DNA of 64,000 nucleotides from Phymorhynchus buccinoides (GCA_017654935.2 CM065706.1:4320379-4384378), one strand, 5' to 3'. Counted from the stretch's first letter, positions 25,335-39,479 are shown. Numbers and translations are program-made. The notes: generated by a model not told the origin, from the letters alone.

Positions 25335-25889
25335 GGTGGACCCTGACGGATGAGTTTTTGCAAGAAACACGTCAGTCGAGATCACTAGACAGCCTTTTCA
25401 AGGATCGGAACACTCGTTTTGCTCTGGTTTCCTGGAAATTAAACCGTCAAAACGGCGATTCCTCCTTGTCGGAGATGCCGGAGAGAGTAGCCATTTTGGA
25501 TGGGGTGGGTGGAGGTCACTCATTGTGGTTGAAGCGTTTTCTTTTTTTGTAGTGCAGTAAAAAAAAAAAAAAGGAGCTATTTCCTTTGTTGTGAGCGAAA
25601 CTCCTTTAGATAAACAGTATAAAATTTAAAATAATAAAAAAAAAAAAAAGGCTTGTATTGCGAAAATTTCATGCAAACGATTTGGCGGCCATTAGAAAAG
25701 AGACGGCACACGCCTTCTCTTTGGGTGAAATAATTTGACTTCCAGCACCTCCGCCAAGGAGGAATCGCCGATTTGACGGTTTGATTTCTAGGAAACCAGA
25801 GCAAAGTGAGTGTTGCGATCTCTGTAAAGGGTGTTTTCCTGCTGATCTCGACGTGTTTCTTACCAAAAACTCATCCGTCAGGGTGCCCC
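25335..25889. mobile_element. Palindromic MITE, family with CACCCTGACGG ends, copy 2 (inverted)
   Basis: Same family as 2047-2576 but in opposite orientation. The block CCGGAGAGAGTAGCCATTTT on the plus strand here is on the minus strand there. The ends are ACCCTGACGGATGAGTTTTT and its inverse. Poly-A expansions lie in the core (25558-25572, 25636-25649). Confidence 0.75.
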
Positions 25890-25952
25890 TTTAAATTTTA
25901 TCAGCACGGCGTGCAAATGCATCCCATTGGATCATTTAAGGTACCGTCTTAA

Positions 25953-26191
25953 CCCTTTCACCGCCAGCCATCTTTGAGCCAAAAATGTCCATTTAACTTA
26001 CTTGGCTACAGAAAATATTTTGTCTGCAATATTGTGGGATTTCTCTGTGACACATTTAGAATAGGGTCAATCCTTACTGCCCAAATTTAGGAACACAATA
26101 TCATTGAATAACAGACCCTGATTTAAAGAGTTTTAATGACATGGGTGTTAAATCAATGTGGTGCAAAAATGTGACTTTGGCGGTGAAAGGG
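25953..26191. mobile_element. piggyBac-type MITE (TTAA-flanked), copy 2
   Basis: A 239-bp element, the same length and ends as 3841-4079, flanked by TTAA at 25949-25952 and 26192-26195. Only scattered substitutions separate the copies. Confidence 0.8.
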
Positions 26192-26384
26192 TTAAACGGT
26201 CTCCCATCGACGCATTTGCCATGTTGTGCAGAATATTTAGATTGCCTAAGAGCTGGAACCTTGCGCTGTGATATTACTGCATCACTTAGTTCATACATGT
26301 CAGTTCCAAGCACTCAAAACATTGTCTAAATTTTTCGCACCAAGTGTTCCTTAACTTTTTTGTGGGCAGCGTATGTAAGTTACT

Positions 26385-26695
26385 TCTTCCTCTTCATCTT
26401 CTTCGTTCGCTCAGACAGTTTCCTGTCATGTGAGCGTAGATGCGTCATGCTACCGTTATGCGCCTAACTAAGAAATAGTTAGGCCCAGCAAGTCCGACTT
26501 CGGCTGAAGAAATCTTTGTAAGAATTTATAGAAAAAAAGGCAGGAGAATTAATGGACCAGTAAGATAGAAAGATAGCAGATGACAGTAAGCAAAGGGAAA
26601 AGGCAGAGTCAAAGAGAATGACAGAATTAGAGGAAGTTACAAGCACGGAACTTCCAGAAGGTGGGGGAACTATTTGTACAAAAGACAGCCCCGGT
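26385..26695 (+). mobile_element. SINE-like dispersed repeat (CTAACTAAGAAATAGTTAGG family), copy 1
   Basis: About 310 bp running from a CTTCTTC-rich end through CGCTCAGACAGTTTCCTGTC, AACTAAGAAATAGTTAGGCC, GGCAGGAGAATT and GGCAGAGTCAAAGAGAATGA to CTTCCAGAAGGTGGGGGAAC. Similar copies lie at 63435-63745 (+), 59205-59763 (+, interrupted), 44010-44330 (-) and 49225-49565 (-). Pol III boxes were not found, so the class is tentative. Confidence 0.6.
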
Positions 26696-26997
26696 ACCCC
26701 CACGGGGAAAGTCCAACAAATCCCTTTGCTCAGTAAGTAATTAAACAAGCGCGGATTCGCAATCATTTGTGGCACGGTTTTCTTTCTCTTTTACAATAGG
26801 TGCGACAATTTTGGACCGACCGACAGACCGACATACCGACAAAGTGAGTTATAGGTTTGTGGCTTGTGCCACAAACAAAAAAACTCTTAAAATCTTTCAC
26901 ACAAAAAAACCCATCCCAAATTCAAGAAGGCTATCGACTGAAGCCGAAAAGAAGAGAACACTCAATCAGGAAATATGGCCATAACAAGAAATGTACG

Positions 26998-27040
26998 TTT
27001 GGGGGGGGGTGGGGGGGGGGTGTGGGGGGGGGGGGGGTCA
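26998..27040. repeat. Poly-G rich tract
   Basis: Runs of 8-12 G separated by single T, potentially G-quadruplex forming. Confidence 0.9.
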
Positions 27041-27133
27041 AAGTTTCAGAGTCAAGACCACCACGGTTCTCTTGGTGATACACCACTACACAACGTTTAA
27101 AGTGATTCTGTTCAGCGGTCCAAAGGATATCCT

Positions 27134-27134
<1 letters not shown>

Positions 27135-27231
<97 letters not shown>

Positions 27232-27520
27232 AGCGTGCGCGCACGCACACATATACACATGTGTATTGTCCATGTGCGCGCGCACAGACACACACACACA
27301 CACATACACACACTCACACAAGTACACGCAAGCACGCACACACGCGCACGCACGCGCACACTCACATATGCACCCACACGTGTGCGCAAACATACACACA
27401 CATACACCACACACACTGACGCACATGCCCATCGCACGTTAGTACAAACACACACACTATGACGCGCGCACGCACGCACGCACGCACGCACACGCACACG
27501 CACGCACACACACACACACG

Positions 27521-27577
<57 letters not shown>
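27135..27577. repeat. (CA)n/(TA)n/(GCAC)n compound microsatellite
   Basis: A CA run, a TA run (27198-27226), mixed CACGCACG and CACACA motifs, then a pure CA run. Confidence 0.95.
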
Positions 27578-27581
<4 letters not shown>

Positions 27582-27663
27582 GCTGTCGTGCATTAGGTGT
27601 GTTGTATGGGGAGGGGCGGGGGCTAATACTGTGATATTGCTATCAATCATAATATATTTGACG

Positions 27664-27664
<1 letters not shown>

Positions 27665-27705
<41 letters not shown>

Positions 27706-27725
27706 GTGTGTGTGCGCGCGCGCGA

Positions 27726-27762
<37 letters not shown>

Positions 27763-27870
27763 CGTTCGCGTGTGTGTCACTGTGTGTGTGTGTGTGTGTC
27801 ACTGTGTGTGTGCGTGTGTGCGTGTGCCTGTGTGTGTGTGCGTGTGCCTGTGTGTGTGTGTGTGTGTGTG

Positions 27871-27903
<33 letters not shown>

Positions 27904-27963
27904 CGCGCGCGCGTGTGTGTGTGTGTCTGTGTCTGTCTGTCTGTCTATCTGTCTGTCAGTGTG
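27665..27963. repeat. (GT)n/(GC)n compound microsatellite
   Basis: GT repeats with GCGCGCG and GTCACTGT interruptions, ending in CTGTCTGTCTGT. Confidence 0.95.
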
Positions 27964-28272
27964 TCAATATTTGATTGATTTAATATATTTCTTTGAATGT
28001 GCTGCACATGTTATAAAAGGAAAAAACCCTCCATTTTAAATTTGGGTTTTTTAATGGACAATAAAGTTTTGGAATTTGAATTAGTCTCTGCAGACGATCA
28101 TTAAAGTAAGTTCTCCTTAAATCATATTCCCATGATATCGTTTCTGTTCTCTTTTTGTCTGTTCTGTTTGTCTGTATGTTATACTTATTACTGCATGCTA
28201 ATGTAACTGTAGTGAGCACAAATTATGAACAAGTTTCAAGCTGATCCTTTCTCCCTTAATCAAAGACTATTA

Positions 28273-28487
28273 GGGGAAGACGGGGTAAAAAGCGCATGGG
28301 CGGGTAAGAAGCCCACCCCAATTATCTCATGAAATAAAGAAAATTTCAGTCAAATTTCCCTCATGAGACGAATACTAGACATTAAGGCTCGTCTCATGGG
28401 CAAAATGAGACTGAAATTTGCTTCATTTCATGAGATAATTGGGGTGGGCTTCTTACCCACCCATGCGCTTTTTACCCCGTCTTCCCC
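28273..28487. mobile_element. Palindromic MITE with TA TSD, copy 2
   Basis: A 215-bp copy of the 23935-24148 element, flanked by TA at 28271-28272 and 28488-28489. Both arms are nearly identical to the first copy. Confidence 0.9.
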
Positions 28488-28972
28488 TAATAATCGTATT
28501 TGTCGTGGATTTGGTCCAATGTAGTATGGGTTTTCTTTATTTTTTTCTTGCATTTTCCTCCTACTTATTGCATTTTGACCCTTGCGTTCATTCAGATTTC
28601 GATCATAGTAGCTTTATCATTAAAAAATATATATACTTTTGACAGCATACAAACAGACAGACAATAGAGTCAATAAAGTCAATAAACTTCTCCACATGAA
28701 ATTACTAATGCATTGTTTGGTGCTATAATAATAAAGAGGAGTAATGTTGGATATTGAATTAAGGACTGTGCTTTCACTTGGCAGTATATTTTTTAACTAA
28801 CAGTTGTTGGTGGGTTGTTTTTTTGTGTTTTTGTTTGTTTTTGTTGTTGTTTTTGTTTTTTTATATATATATATAACTACCTCCTAGAATTAACTGGTAG
28901 TTTTGTTACGTGCGAGCTCGAAGTCATCTAAAGTAATAGTGAAAGTTAATTTTATTCCCCCCTCCTCCCCCC

Positions 28973-29292
28973 CCCCCTTTCCCCCTATCCAAAAGTAAAC
29001 CCCTAATGCCCCACATGGCCGAAAGGCCGAAGAGGGCGTAAAACCCTATTATACACCCTATTATCGAGGGCATGAACAACAGCTGTGTTCCACCCAGTGC
29101 AGGACAGAATACCGACGGAGCTCGTTTTTCCCCAGGACCATCGGGGACTGGAATAGACTGTCAGAGAGGGCGGTGAACGCCCCATCTCTGGACGCGTTCC
29201 AGGCAACTGTCGGCTCTCATTAAATTCCCCCCCCCCCCTCCCCTCTCCCCCCTCCCTCCCCCTTCTCCCTCCCCCTTCTCCCCCTCCCCCTT
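28973..29292 (+). pseudogene. LINE 3'-end fragment with C-rich flanks
   Basis: Between two C-rich tracts (28961-28985, 29226-29290), plus-strand codons from about 29061 read RGHEQQLCSTQCRTEYRRSS then FFPRTIGDWNRLSERAVNAP. This is the typical last segment of CR1/L2-group reverse transcriptases (a PRT-x-WN-x-L motif). It is truncated on both sides. The upstream GGCCGAAGAGGGCGTAAAAC is SINE/LINE-tail-like. Confidence 0.55.
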
Positions 29293-29648
29293 AAAAACGC
29301 AGAGTAGCTTGTGACCGACCACTTCGGACTTCAACCCAAAGTGCAAAAAAATCAGCCTGTTGATTGTGGGCACTAAAGGTAAGAAGATGATCATAGGACT
29401 GCCTAGTTTGTAAAGTAGCACTCCGCATATTCCACAGACTAGGCTGCCTGTTCTACAAATTAGACTGCCTAGTCTGTAGATTAGGCATGTCTGAGAATTA
29501 AGTCAATCAATCAATCAATCATTTTATTGTCTTCACTCAAAGCAAACAAATTCGATGCCTAGCATGCACATTTGTTTATATTAAATAATCTTGACACGAC
29601 ACAAGTAACGTTTAGAAGACAATTTTACATAGATAAGGCAACAGATTT

Positions 29649-29649
<1 letters not shown>

Positions 29650-29700
<51 letters not shown>

Positions 29701-29701
29701 A

Positions 29702-29744
<43 letters not shown>
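29650..29744. repeat. (CA)n microsatellite
   Basis: CA repeat with a short GACACAGACA interruption. Confidence 0.96.
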
Positions 29745-29747
<3 letters not shown>

Positions 29748-30269
29748 TTGAGAAACAAGCAAAATTCAGGAAATTTGTAAATTTCCTGAAATTGTTAGGA
29801 AATTTGCAAAATCCCTGAGTGAAACTGGAAATTTGCAAATTTCCTAAAATCTTTGGAAAATGTCCTGGTTTTGTAGATTTACTGTAACATATATAGCCTT
29901 CAAAGGCTCCTTTTACGATACGTTCCAGGTCTAGATCCATGTTGGTGGTGTTTTGATTAGAGGTGGGGAAAAAAACCCGGTTTAAACCGAGAAACCGGTC
30001 CTGAAATTCCGCGGTTCGAAAAACCGGTTCGAGTTGCTGTGAACCGGTTTTTTAACTGAAAACTGAAAGTAAGTTTATTTTAGAATAACGCATTCTTTTC
30101 GGAGAACAACACCGAATCTCAGCGCAGATTGGGTGTTTGCAAACCAAGAGTAGCTGTTTCTAGTTGTCTGGTGTTTGTTGTAAGGAGCAAGTATGGCCAA
30201 TGATTAGGCCTACACTACAGTAACGAATATTTGGAGGCATTTTCTCCTGAGAAAAAAAAATCGAAATAG

Positions 30270-30403
30270 TGATGGAGTGATTGTAGAAAGTATTGATTTG
30301 TGCTTGCAATGTGGCAGTGCGATCAATCGGGGTAGTGGAACAACAAACATGACTAATCACCAAGATAACTGTGAATGGAACAACAATAAAACAATGTCTT
30401 TTT
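30270..30403 (+). pseudogene. BED-type zinc-finger remnant inside the hAT-like element
   Basis: Codons from about 30270 to a stop near 30403 give a Cys-x2-Cys, then a GSGTTNM segment, then His-x4-Cys, resembling the N-terminal BED finger of hAT transposases. It has no upstream start and no catalytic domain downstream, so it is a relic. Confidence 0.45.
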
Positions 30404-30476
30404 AAGTTTATTTAATTTCATTTCTATAAATTATTATGCTAAGAAGATGAGCAAATATGTTCGAAAAGATTTTGAT

Positions 30477-30809
<333 letters not shown>

Positions 30810-30879
30810 GCTTTTTCTTATCAATACACGGACATGAACTTGCTATATTTTCACTGTATTTTAGTCGTACGTAAATGTG

Positions 30880-31062
<183 letters not shown>

Positions 31063-31299
31063 TCCCTCCGCCTCTTCCTCCCCATCCCCCGTCTCTCTCT
31101 AAAATCCAAACGATGTACGGTTTTGTCTAAAATTTGATTTGTTTTGCGGGTTTATTTTTGAAGGAGGGGGAGGGGGTGTTCATTGTTTGAACTGGGAGTA
31201 GCTTCATAAACTGCTTAATGAGCATTCAGTAGTTATTGTTCGATTAAAAAGAATGCGCTTACTGAAGATATTGTCTAACAGTAGAATATGCCATTACTG

Positions 31300-31476
<177 letters not shown>

Positions 31477-32089
31477 TGTGTGTGCAGTGCATGTGCGTAT
31501 GCAAGCGCGCGTGTGTGCGGTTGTGCGCGTGTGATTGTGTGTGTGCGCGCGCTCGTGTGTGATATTTTGTCCTTCCATTGTGAAAGATTTTCTCTTCTCA
31601 TTTTGATTATCTGTTCAGGTACATAATTAAGATTATTATACTTTTTTAAATATTCCTTATCGGTTATGCTCCCGCTACATATCTGATTATTCCCAAAGCT
31701 GGTTCATTGCGTCACGGTTGTGAATGTGCCACCATCCTTCACACTCCAACCGCCATATGACGTTTTGTTTTTGCTTTGGTTTAATTATTTTCCCTATGAT
31801 TATTATATTTTTCAACTACACCCCTACCCTCACCTTCCTTTGACACGGGCAGATGGCCCCGTCATGTTTGTTGAAGTTGAGCTGAGTTTTTAGTCAAGTT
31901 GAGTGTGTGTGTATGTGTGCGCGCGCGTGTGTGAATATTTTGACAAATACATATGTGTTTGCATAGATGAAACTAGTGATGCGAGTACTGGTTAAAAAAA
32001 GCCCGGTTCGAAAAGACCGGTTCTGAGAGGAAAAACCGGTCAAAAACCGGTTCGAAAATTTGAACGGGTTCTCAACTCTAGTTTTGATT

Positions 32090-33616
32090 GCTTTGGATGG
32101 CTTTCGGTAAGTAGACGCATGCTAAATGGCTGGAGATTTCCGAGCATACTTTCCAGCCGACTTTGTGTAAACAGACCAACAAGTTTTGGAATCAATTTTA
32201 CGCAAGGTAAAAGTCAAGATCTGCATTTTGTGCATTGCTCCCAGTATTTTACCATGCATTTTTTGTGTGAAAGATAATAATGTTCCATTGCATTTTCATT
32301 TTGCTTGCAATGCATAATCTGATGATTAATCATATTCATTCTGAATCTGATCATCATGGGATGGGATGGCTCATGCTGATCCTTCTTCGTTTCACCGTCC
32401 ACCCTCATGGCTTCAAAATCAACACACTGAAGAATCTGTCGGATTATTTATATAATCCTGCAAGAAAAAAATAGTTTCCCAGAACCACCGGGGAATGGAA
32501 CAGCTTGAAGTTGAACACTGGCTGACTGGGGCTGTATCCAGCTCGGTTACTTCAGGTCAGGTCAGTTCAGGTAGTTAAAACATTAGGCCTCTTGGCCTCT
32601 TCACTGCCCTTTCATTTTAGTTTGAACTTTTGCACAGCTGAGAGGATATTGTATTTTGTTTTCGGCAAATCTGCCATTTAGTTATGCTCATATTGCAGTT
32701 TTTATATGTTGGTGTATCCCCAAAGGAGTGAGTTTGTGGCTTTTTGTGCGGAATTTGGCCACTGTAGCGCCAGTTGGTAAGACTAAGAGCCGCTGGATCT
32801 GTTAAAGCCATCCTGAGGCGAAGGCTTAGCTGCCAGAATTCATTTCGGGCGAAAGAGTGATCAGCACGAAACGAAAGAAAAGTCAATTAGTGTTAGTTTC
32901 ATTTTCGCCCCCAAACAAACAACGAATCAATCGATCGCCGAACAGGTGGGTTTGTTCCTTAATCTGACCAGAAACGAACTGTGCAGAAGTGTTCCTTTGA
33001 CCTCCAACCTCATAGCGAGGCTCCAATTTCCAAAGCCTACTTCGGTAAACATGTAGCCTAGGCCTAGGCCTAAGCCTAATCCCACCACCCCCTTAAATTT
33101 CTGCATCGAAAGAAAATAACCAAGAACTAACAGTTTTGTTTTTTGTTTTTTTTCAAAAAGGGAAGATTTAGTAATAGCATTGAATTATCTTCATATAAAA
33201 AAATGATGTGACGATGACAGGGACCGTTTTTTTTTTTTTATGAACAGGCCTTTGGTCTGTTCCGCTGTTAGTGTTCGTGCTGGGCGAGTGATCCAACTAT
33301 TATTTTCATAAAACTGAAAGTAGCAGACTTTGAGGTTCGTAAACATGAAGAGGGTGACAAAACTACATCTTTGCATTAAGCTCTAGGCTAACATCTGACA
33401 GCAAGAAAGAAAAAGAAATCGGAAGAAAAAACAATGGCGTGTTCTGGATAGATCACTGATCTAAAAATAAAGATCAGCGACAATTTTTTTTCCTTCAAAT
33501 ATGAATTCTCGTGTTCAGCCGAACACGACATGGGAACGAGATATTAAATTGTTTAGACCCACTCCCTCACCTATCATTTTACCACCTCCCTGCCTGTGGT
33601 GTCGATTAATCAATGA
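32090..33616. other. No gene recognised up to the gap
   Basis: AT-rich sequence. A LINE-like fragment (TTTCCCAGAACCACCGGGGA then ATGGAAC) occurs near 32474-32502. No recognisable domains otherwise. Confidence 0.5.
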
Positions 33617-34116
33617 NNNNNNNNNNNNNNNNNNNNNNNNNNNNNNNNNNNNNNNNNNNNNNNNNNNNNNNNNNNNNNNNNNNNNNNNNNNNNNNNNNNN
33701 NNNNNNNNNNNNNNNNNNNNNNNNNNNNNNNNNNNNNNNNNNNNNNNNNNNNNNNNNNNNNNNNNNNNNNNNNNNNNNNNNNNNNNNNNNNNNNNNNNNN
33801 NNNNNNNNNNNNNNNNNNNNNNNNNNNNNNNNNNNNNNNNNNNNNNNNNNNNNNNNNNNNNNNNNNNNNNNNNNNNNNNNNNNNNNNNNNNNNNNNNNNN
33901 NNNNNNNNNNNNNNNNNNNNNNNNNNNNNNNNNNNNNNNNNNNNNNNNNNNNNNNNNNNNNNNNNNNNNNNNNNNNNNNNNNNNNNNNNNNNNNNNNNNN
34001 NNNNNNNNNNNNNNNNNNNNNNNNNNNNNNNNNNNNNNNNNNNNNNNNNNNNNNNNNNNNNNNNNNNNNNNNNNNNNNNNNNNNNNNNNNNNNNNNNNNN
34101 NNNNNNNNNNNNNNNN
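33617..34116. other. Assembly gap (exactly 500 N)
   Basis: A run of exactly 500 undetermined bases, a typical fixed-size scaffold placeholder. The frames across it are meaningless. Confidence 0.99.
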
Positions 34117-34127
34117 ATTAATTTAAC

Positions 34128-34222
34128 ATCCACTCCTATATATATATAGATATATATTAACTATATTATGATATTTATAAGATATGTTTTATATATATAT
34201 ATATATTATATATATATATATT
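34128..34222. repeat. (TA)n tract at the gap edge
   Basis: Several TATATA runs immediately after the gap, which may have caused the assembly break. Confidence 0.9.
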
Positions 34223-35149
34223 CTAACCTCTTAAACTCGGACTGTTTTATTACGTACCCAGTCTAACAGTCCCCCTATCATTTCAATAAAAAACAAAAAA
34301 ATAAGATATCACATCAATGTTTACTCATACATAACCCCCCTCCCCCCATGCCACACCCACAAACCCTGCTTACCCCCCATGCGGGCCCCACGCACACGCA
34401 ACGCTCAAACGTGGCCACATAACATTTTCAACAGTCAAGCACGCCGCGCGCATATAACGCACGTCTCACACTCACATGCAACCCACCCCAACACCTTCTC
34501 TCCTCTCTCTCTCGCTTCTCTCTCTCACTCTCATCTCCTCATCTCCGTCGTCTCCGCTTGCAAAAGGCCTATAGCTAGTAGCCTAGTACCGAAATAGTAC
34601 AGATACAGACTACTAATTGCTAGCAGTAGCCACAAAGCTGGGTAGGCCTAGTAGCGTAGCTGGGCCTCGGTTATTGCCCTCGCAGCGGGCCCAATCAAAA
34701 CTGCATTGGCGCGGGGAGATTTAACGGGGACCGCGGATTTGAAAATCAGTTACAAACACAAACAAATGATTTGCCAATTAGCGTTCATAGAATGCTTTTA
34801 TTTTTCATTTTTTTTTTAAATCTGAAGGATGACAAAGATGTATGGTTTCACAAAGGGGGAAAATAATCTATTGTTAACAAAAGCTTACAACTAATTTTTT
34901 AATTTTGCTGTATAGACTAATCCAATTATGTTGGTTTTTTGTTTGTTGTCAAATTTGAGACATCCAAAACCTTTATAACCTCTACATCTTTACAACTTGG
35001 TCTAAACAGCGAGCCCTCCTTTTCCTAGCCTGTCTATTTATTTAGCTGTAATTATCCAGCACCTCCCCTGGGTTTGATTACAGCAGAGCACTTTTGGAAG
35101 CCTCAAACGGACACCTTCTGATATTGTATGAGCCGCCTTCAGTTATACA

Positions 35150-35735
35150 GCTATGAGCAAAAGGACTGATATGCAAAACGCATTGTACTATGGCAAACCC
35201 AGGCCAGAGTTATGTCCTCTCCCTACCCCCCACCCCCCAATAAACACACCACTTTCCACCCTCACCGAACGCATGAAATACATAGCCAAAATTGAAGCGA
35301 TTCTGTTCAGGTAGTTCCGAGATACATCTGAAAAACTTTTATAACAAACTCTTCCTACTTCCTTGCACCATGTTACAAACCACCACACAAAATTTGAAGC
35401 GATTCTGTTCACTTAGTTCACTAAATAAAGCTGGGGGGAAATTAACATAGCCCTAAGAAGGAAATTTCAAGGTCAATCTTCAAGTCAGGTCAGCAACGGT
35501 GTTCACATTTAACGAAGGAAGCTTCCTTTTCAAGCTGTCTAACCCCTCTGCCTAATTTTAATTTAATCAAAGTCCAACCGTATTTTTTATTTAATATCAC
35601 GATACACAGAACACACAAACCGTGGGCAAACAGAACACACAAAACCAATAATCGCAAACCCCTCCACCGGCCTCTGGCCGGGTAATGGGGTATGATTGAG
35701 CGCAATGCAGACAGTCTTCTTATACCCAACATTAC
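35150..35735. repeat. Dispersed repeat, inverted partner of 45720-46300
   Basis: Words such as GAAGGAAGCTTCCTTTTCAA, GCGATTCTGTTC, AGGTCAGCAACGGTGTT and the CAATAATCGCAAACCCC to CGGCCTCTGGC block recur in inverse order and orientation at 45.7-46.3 kb. It also contains two direct copies of a TGAAGCGATTCTGTTCA segment (about 35295 and 35397), a sequence type seen again near 52625. Confidence 0.65.
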
Positions 35736-36119
35736 AAACTCTGGTACTTGTACAAGGCCGTCCTCTCTCTCCTCCGTCGCCTCTCTCGCAGCTCTTTCCC
35801 TCTCTCTCTCCTCCTCTCTCTCTCCTCTCTCCCTCTCTCCCCTCCGGCTCCTTCTCATCCGCACCACACCAACTGCTCCTTAGCTCAAACAGTTTCGGAG
35901 AAATGGGAGAAAAAGAAGATTCACCAATCAAAAAACAAACCAAAAAATAAACCAATCAAAGCAAAAACCTGACGCATGGATTTCATCTAACCCAGACTGG
36001 CCGTCGTGGGTGACACAGCGTCTTGTTCTGCAGGGGTTATGCAGGATGAGGTAATATGTCCCGGCCACCGCGTGCATACGTGCTTGGTGCATTGTTTGAA
36101 GGCCTGTGCGGTGTGTTTC

Positions 36120-38060
36120 AGGATGGTCCGACCTAGAAAAACAATGATATGGATCTATTAGGCTGTGCGCACATTAACGTTTGAAATGTGATATCATTAG
36201 GCTGTGCGCACATTACACGCGGGAAACAATGATGTGAGACGATTAGGCTGTGCGCAGCATTACACGCGGGAAACAATAACGGGAGACGATTTAGGCTGTG
36301 CGCCACATTCACACGAGGGAAACATTGCTGGTAGATCTAGTATGCCCCTTTTTTTTTGCGCACATTAACACGTGGGAAAACAATGATGAGGAGACGTTTA
36401 GTAGTTAGGCTGTGCGCACATTACACCGTGTGAAACAATAATGGGAGAACAGATTAGGCTTTCCGCACATTACAGTTTACAATCAGGAACACCATGATAA
36501 CGGGAAACGATTAAGCCGTGCGCACATTACAACGCAGGAAGCAATGATAAGAGCAATTAAGGCTGTGCAACACATTACACCGCGGGAACCAATGATGGGA
36601 AACGATTAGGCTGTGTGCACATTACCACGCGGAAAACAATGATAACGGGAGATGATAGGCCTTGCGCACTTACATCCGGGGAACAAATGATACACCGGAG
36701 GGAACGATAGGCTGTGCGCACATTACACAGCGGGAAATGGGAGATGATTAGGCTGGTGCGCACAATTACTGCAGGAACAATGAACCGGCAAATATTAGGC
36801 GTGCCGCCCATTACAACGGGAAGTGGGAGAGATTAGGCTGTGCGCACAATATCATTACACGCAGGAAACAATGACAACGGGAAACATTTAGTAGGCTGTG
36901 CGCACTTACAACGCGGAAACAATAATACAGAAATGATTAAGCTTTGTTCACAGTACACTGCGGGAAACAATGCGGGAGATAATTAGGCTTTGTGCACATT
37001 ACATGCGGGAAACATAGATAATGGGAAATGATTAGGCTTTGTGCACTTAAGCCGACACTGCGCTGCGGGAAACAATGATCACGGGAAAGCGATTGTCTGT
37101 GCACGACATTCTAAAACGCGGACACAATAACGGGAGACGATTAGGCTGTGCGCACTATACACGCGGGAAACAATAACGGAGAAGATATGCTGGCACACAT
37201 TACCGGGAGAAACAAGAAACTGGGGTGACGATGAGGCTGTGTGCGCACATTACACGCGGGAAACAATTAATCACGGAGACGATTGGCTGTGCGCACATTA
37301 CACGCGGGAAACTAATTGTAACGTGTGACGTTAGGCTGTGCAACACATTTACACGCGGGAAACAATAACGGGATGACGATTAGCTGTTGCACACATTAGT
37401 TACACGCCGAGAAACAATGAATACGTGTGACGATAGGCTGATTAGGCCTGTGCGCAGCATTACACGCTGGAACATTGATAACGGGAGACGATTAGGCTGT
37501 GCGGCACTATACACGCGGGAAACATGATAACGGGTGACGATTAGGCTGTGCACACATTAACCCGCGGGAACCATCACGGGAGACGAATAGGCTGTGCACA
37601 CATTACACATTACCGCGAGAAACAATTGATAACTGGTGACGATTGGCTGTGGCGCAACTTACAACACGGAACCGGGAAACAATGATAACCATCAGACGAT
37701 TAGGCTTTGCGCGACGATTACACTTGTGTTTTGTAAAATGTTGTACCTTTGTACGTTTACTGGTTTTTTCATATATATCATATTGCCTTATATTTGTATA
37801 ATGCTTTTTTTTCCATGATGCTTCCTTGTTTAATTAATTAGCAGCTGTCTTTTGCCATTTATAACACGTGTTGAGTACGCCCACAACGGTAGCTTTAGCT
37901 TTTTGTACTCTTGCTCTGAGTTATATTTGTATCTCATGCATTTGTGTTAATACAAGAGTTGTTAAACAAAAATAAAAAAAACCACAGCCCAACCAACCGC
38001 GGGAAACAATAAAGGGGAGGCGATTAGGCCCAGTGCACACATACAACGCGGTAACCTCAT
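36120..38060. repeat. Degenerate minisatellite of about 50 bp
   Basis: About 35-40 irregular copies of a unit built on GATTAGGCTGTGCGCACATT then ACACGCGGGAAACAATGATAACGGGA. It is broken by unique sequence at 37730-37990. Copies differ mostly by single-base insertions and deletions. Confidence 0.85.
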
Positions 38061-38214
38061 AGAGTCCTATCCCGCAAATAGGTCATTTCAGAAAGTAGAG
38101 AGAAATTTCTCAGCATTCACCATGAAATGTGGTGGGTTTTTTTTTTAAAACCAAACAACCACAAGACCATAAGAATAAATAAATAATATTTACAAAAACA
38201 CTCTTCCCTTGACC

Positions 38215-38460
38215 AAGGAGAATAATTTGTAGTCCTCTATGTCCCTTGAGCTGGAGTACAGGTTAATATGGCTGCGCCATGTCGTTTTTCCAAGATACTG
38301 ACCCCGTTGATGGGGTTGAAGGTGAGGTAGGGGGGGTGTGTGTGGGGTCGATGTAGGTCTTGTTCTGAAGACCCCCTTGTCCTGCAGAGGGGTAGAGGGG
38401 GTCGGACACCGCGGTGACCGCTCAGGTTGACCACGTCCCCTTACCTTATCTTCCCTACCG
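38215..38460 (-). CDS. Possible Ig-like exon fragment, minus strand
   Basis: The minus strand contains a GC-richer stretch. One frame reads YLTFNPINGVSILEKRHGAA followed by ILTCTPAQG, similar to the B-strand region of an immunoglobulin domain (hydrophobic-x-Cys). No clear splice sites were assigned and frames are broken, possibly by indel errors. It could equally be non-coding. Listed because all better exon-like segments of this half lie on the same strand. Confidence 0.22.
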
Positions 38461-38559
38461 CGGGCTTCGGCTGGGAGAGGTTTGATGTCACTGAACAGAG
38501 AGTGAAATGAATGATTGAAACTGCACACGCTACCAGAAGTCGCGCATCGCAAATGTCGG

Positions 38560-39460
38560 CACTCTCTCCAAAAACTGGAGGCCATAATGTCGGCACCTTC
38601 TTGAACTAGGCACTCCAATAATCTGAAAGCCATAAAGTTTCCCTCCCAAAACTTGGAAGGCTGCAAGTTGTCGGCACGCCAAAAACTGGAAAGCCATAAG
38701 TTTTCAGGCACTCCAAAAACTGGAAGCGGCAAGTGTCCGGCCTCCAAAACTGGAAGGCCATAAGTTTTCCAGCACATTACTTCCAAAACCGGGAAGCTGC
38801 AAGTGTCGGCAACTCAGGAAACTCCAAAAACTGGAAAGCCTATAAGTTTCAGCAGCACTCCAAAAACAGGAGCCGCAAGTGTTCGGCACTCCAAAAACTG
38901 AAAGCCACAAGTTTAAAAAAAAAATCCAAACTGGAAGCCACAAGTTTAAGAAAATCCAAATTGGGAGGCCACAGTTTAAGAATCCAAAATTCGAAGAAGC
39001 CACAAGTTTACGAAATCCAAAACTGGAGAGCCACAAGCTAAGAAAATCCAAAACTAGAAAGCCACAAGTTACAAAAGAATCCAAAAACTGGAAAGCCACA
39101 AGCTAAGAACTAAAGAACTGAAAGCCACAAGTTAAGAAAATCAAAAACTGGAAACCACAAGTTTTAAATCAAAAAACTGGAAGCCACAAGTTTCAGAAAT
39201 CCAAAACTGGAAGCCAAAAAATTAAAGAAATCCCAAACTGGAAGCCACAATTTTCAGAAATCCCAAACTGGAAGCCACAAGTTTTCAGAAATCCTAAACT
39301 GGAAGCCACAAGTTTTCAGAACATATGCCAAAATCTGGAAACCACAGGTTTTCAGAAATCCAAAACCTGGAATCCACAAGTTTCAGAATCCCAAAACCTT
39401 GGGAGCTCACAAGTTTTAAGAATATCCAAAAACTGGAATGCCACAAGTAGCTTCTTCACC
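38560..39460. repeat. Degenerate minisatellite of about 30-35 bp
   Basis: Around 27 copies of a unit containing CCAAAACTGGAAGCCACAAG then TTTTCAGAAAT. Early copies have CGGCACTCCAAAAACTGGAA instead. Homopolymer-length differences dominate between copies. Confidence 0.9.
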
Positions 39461-39479
39461 GGTCTTTGAAGACCTCGAC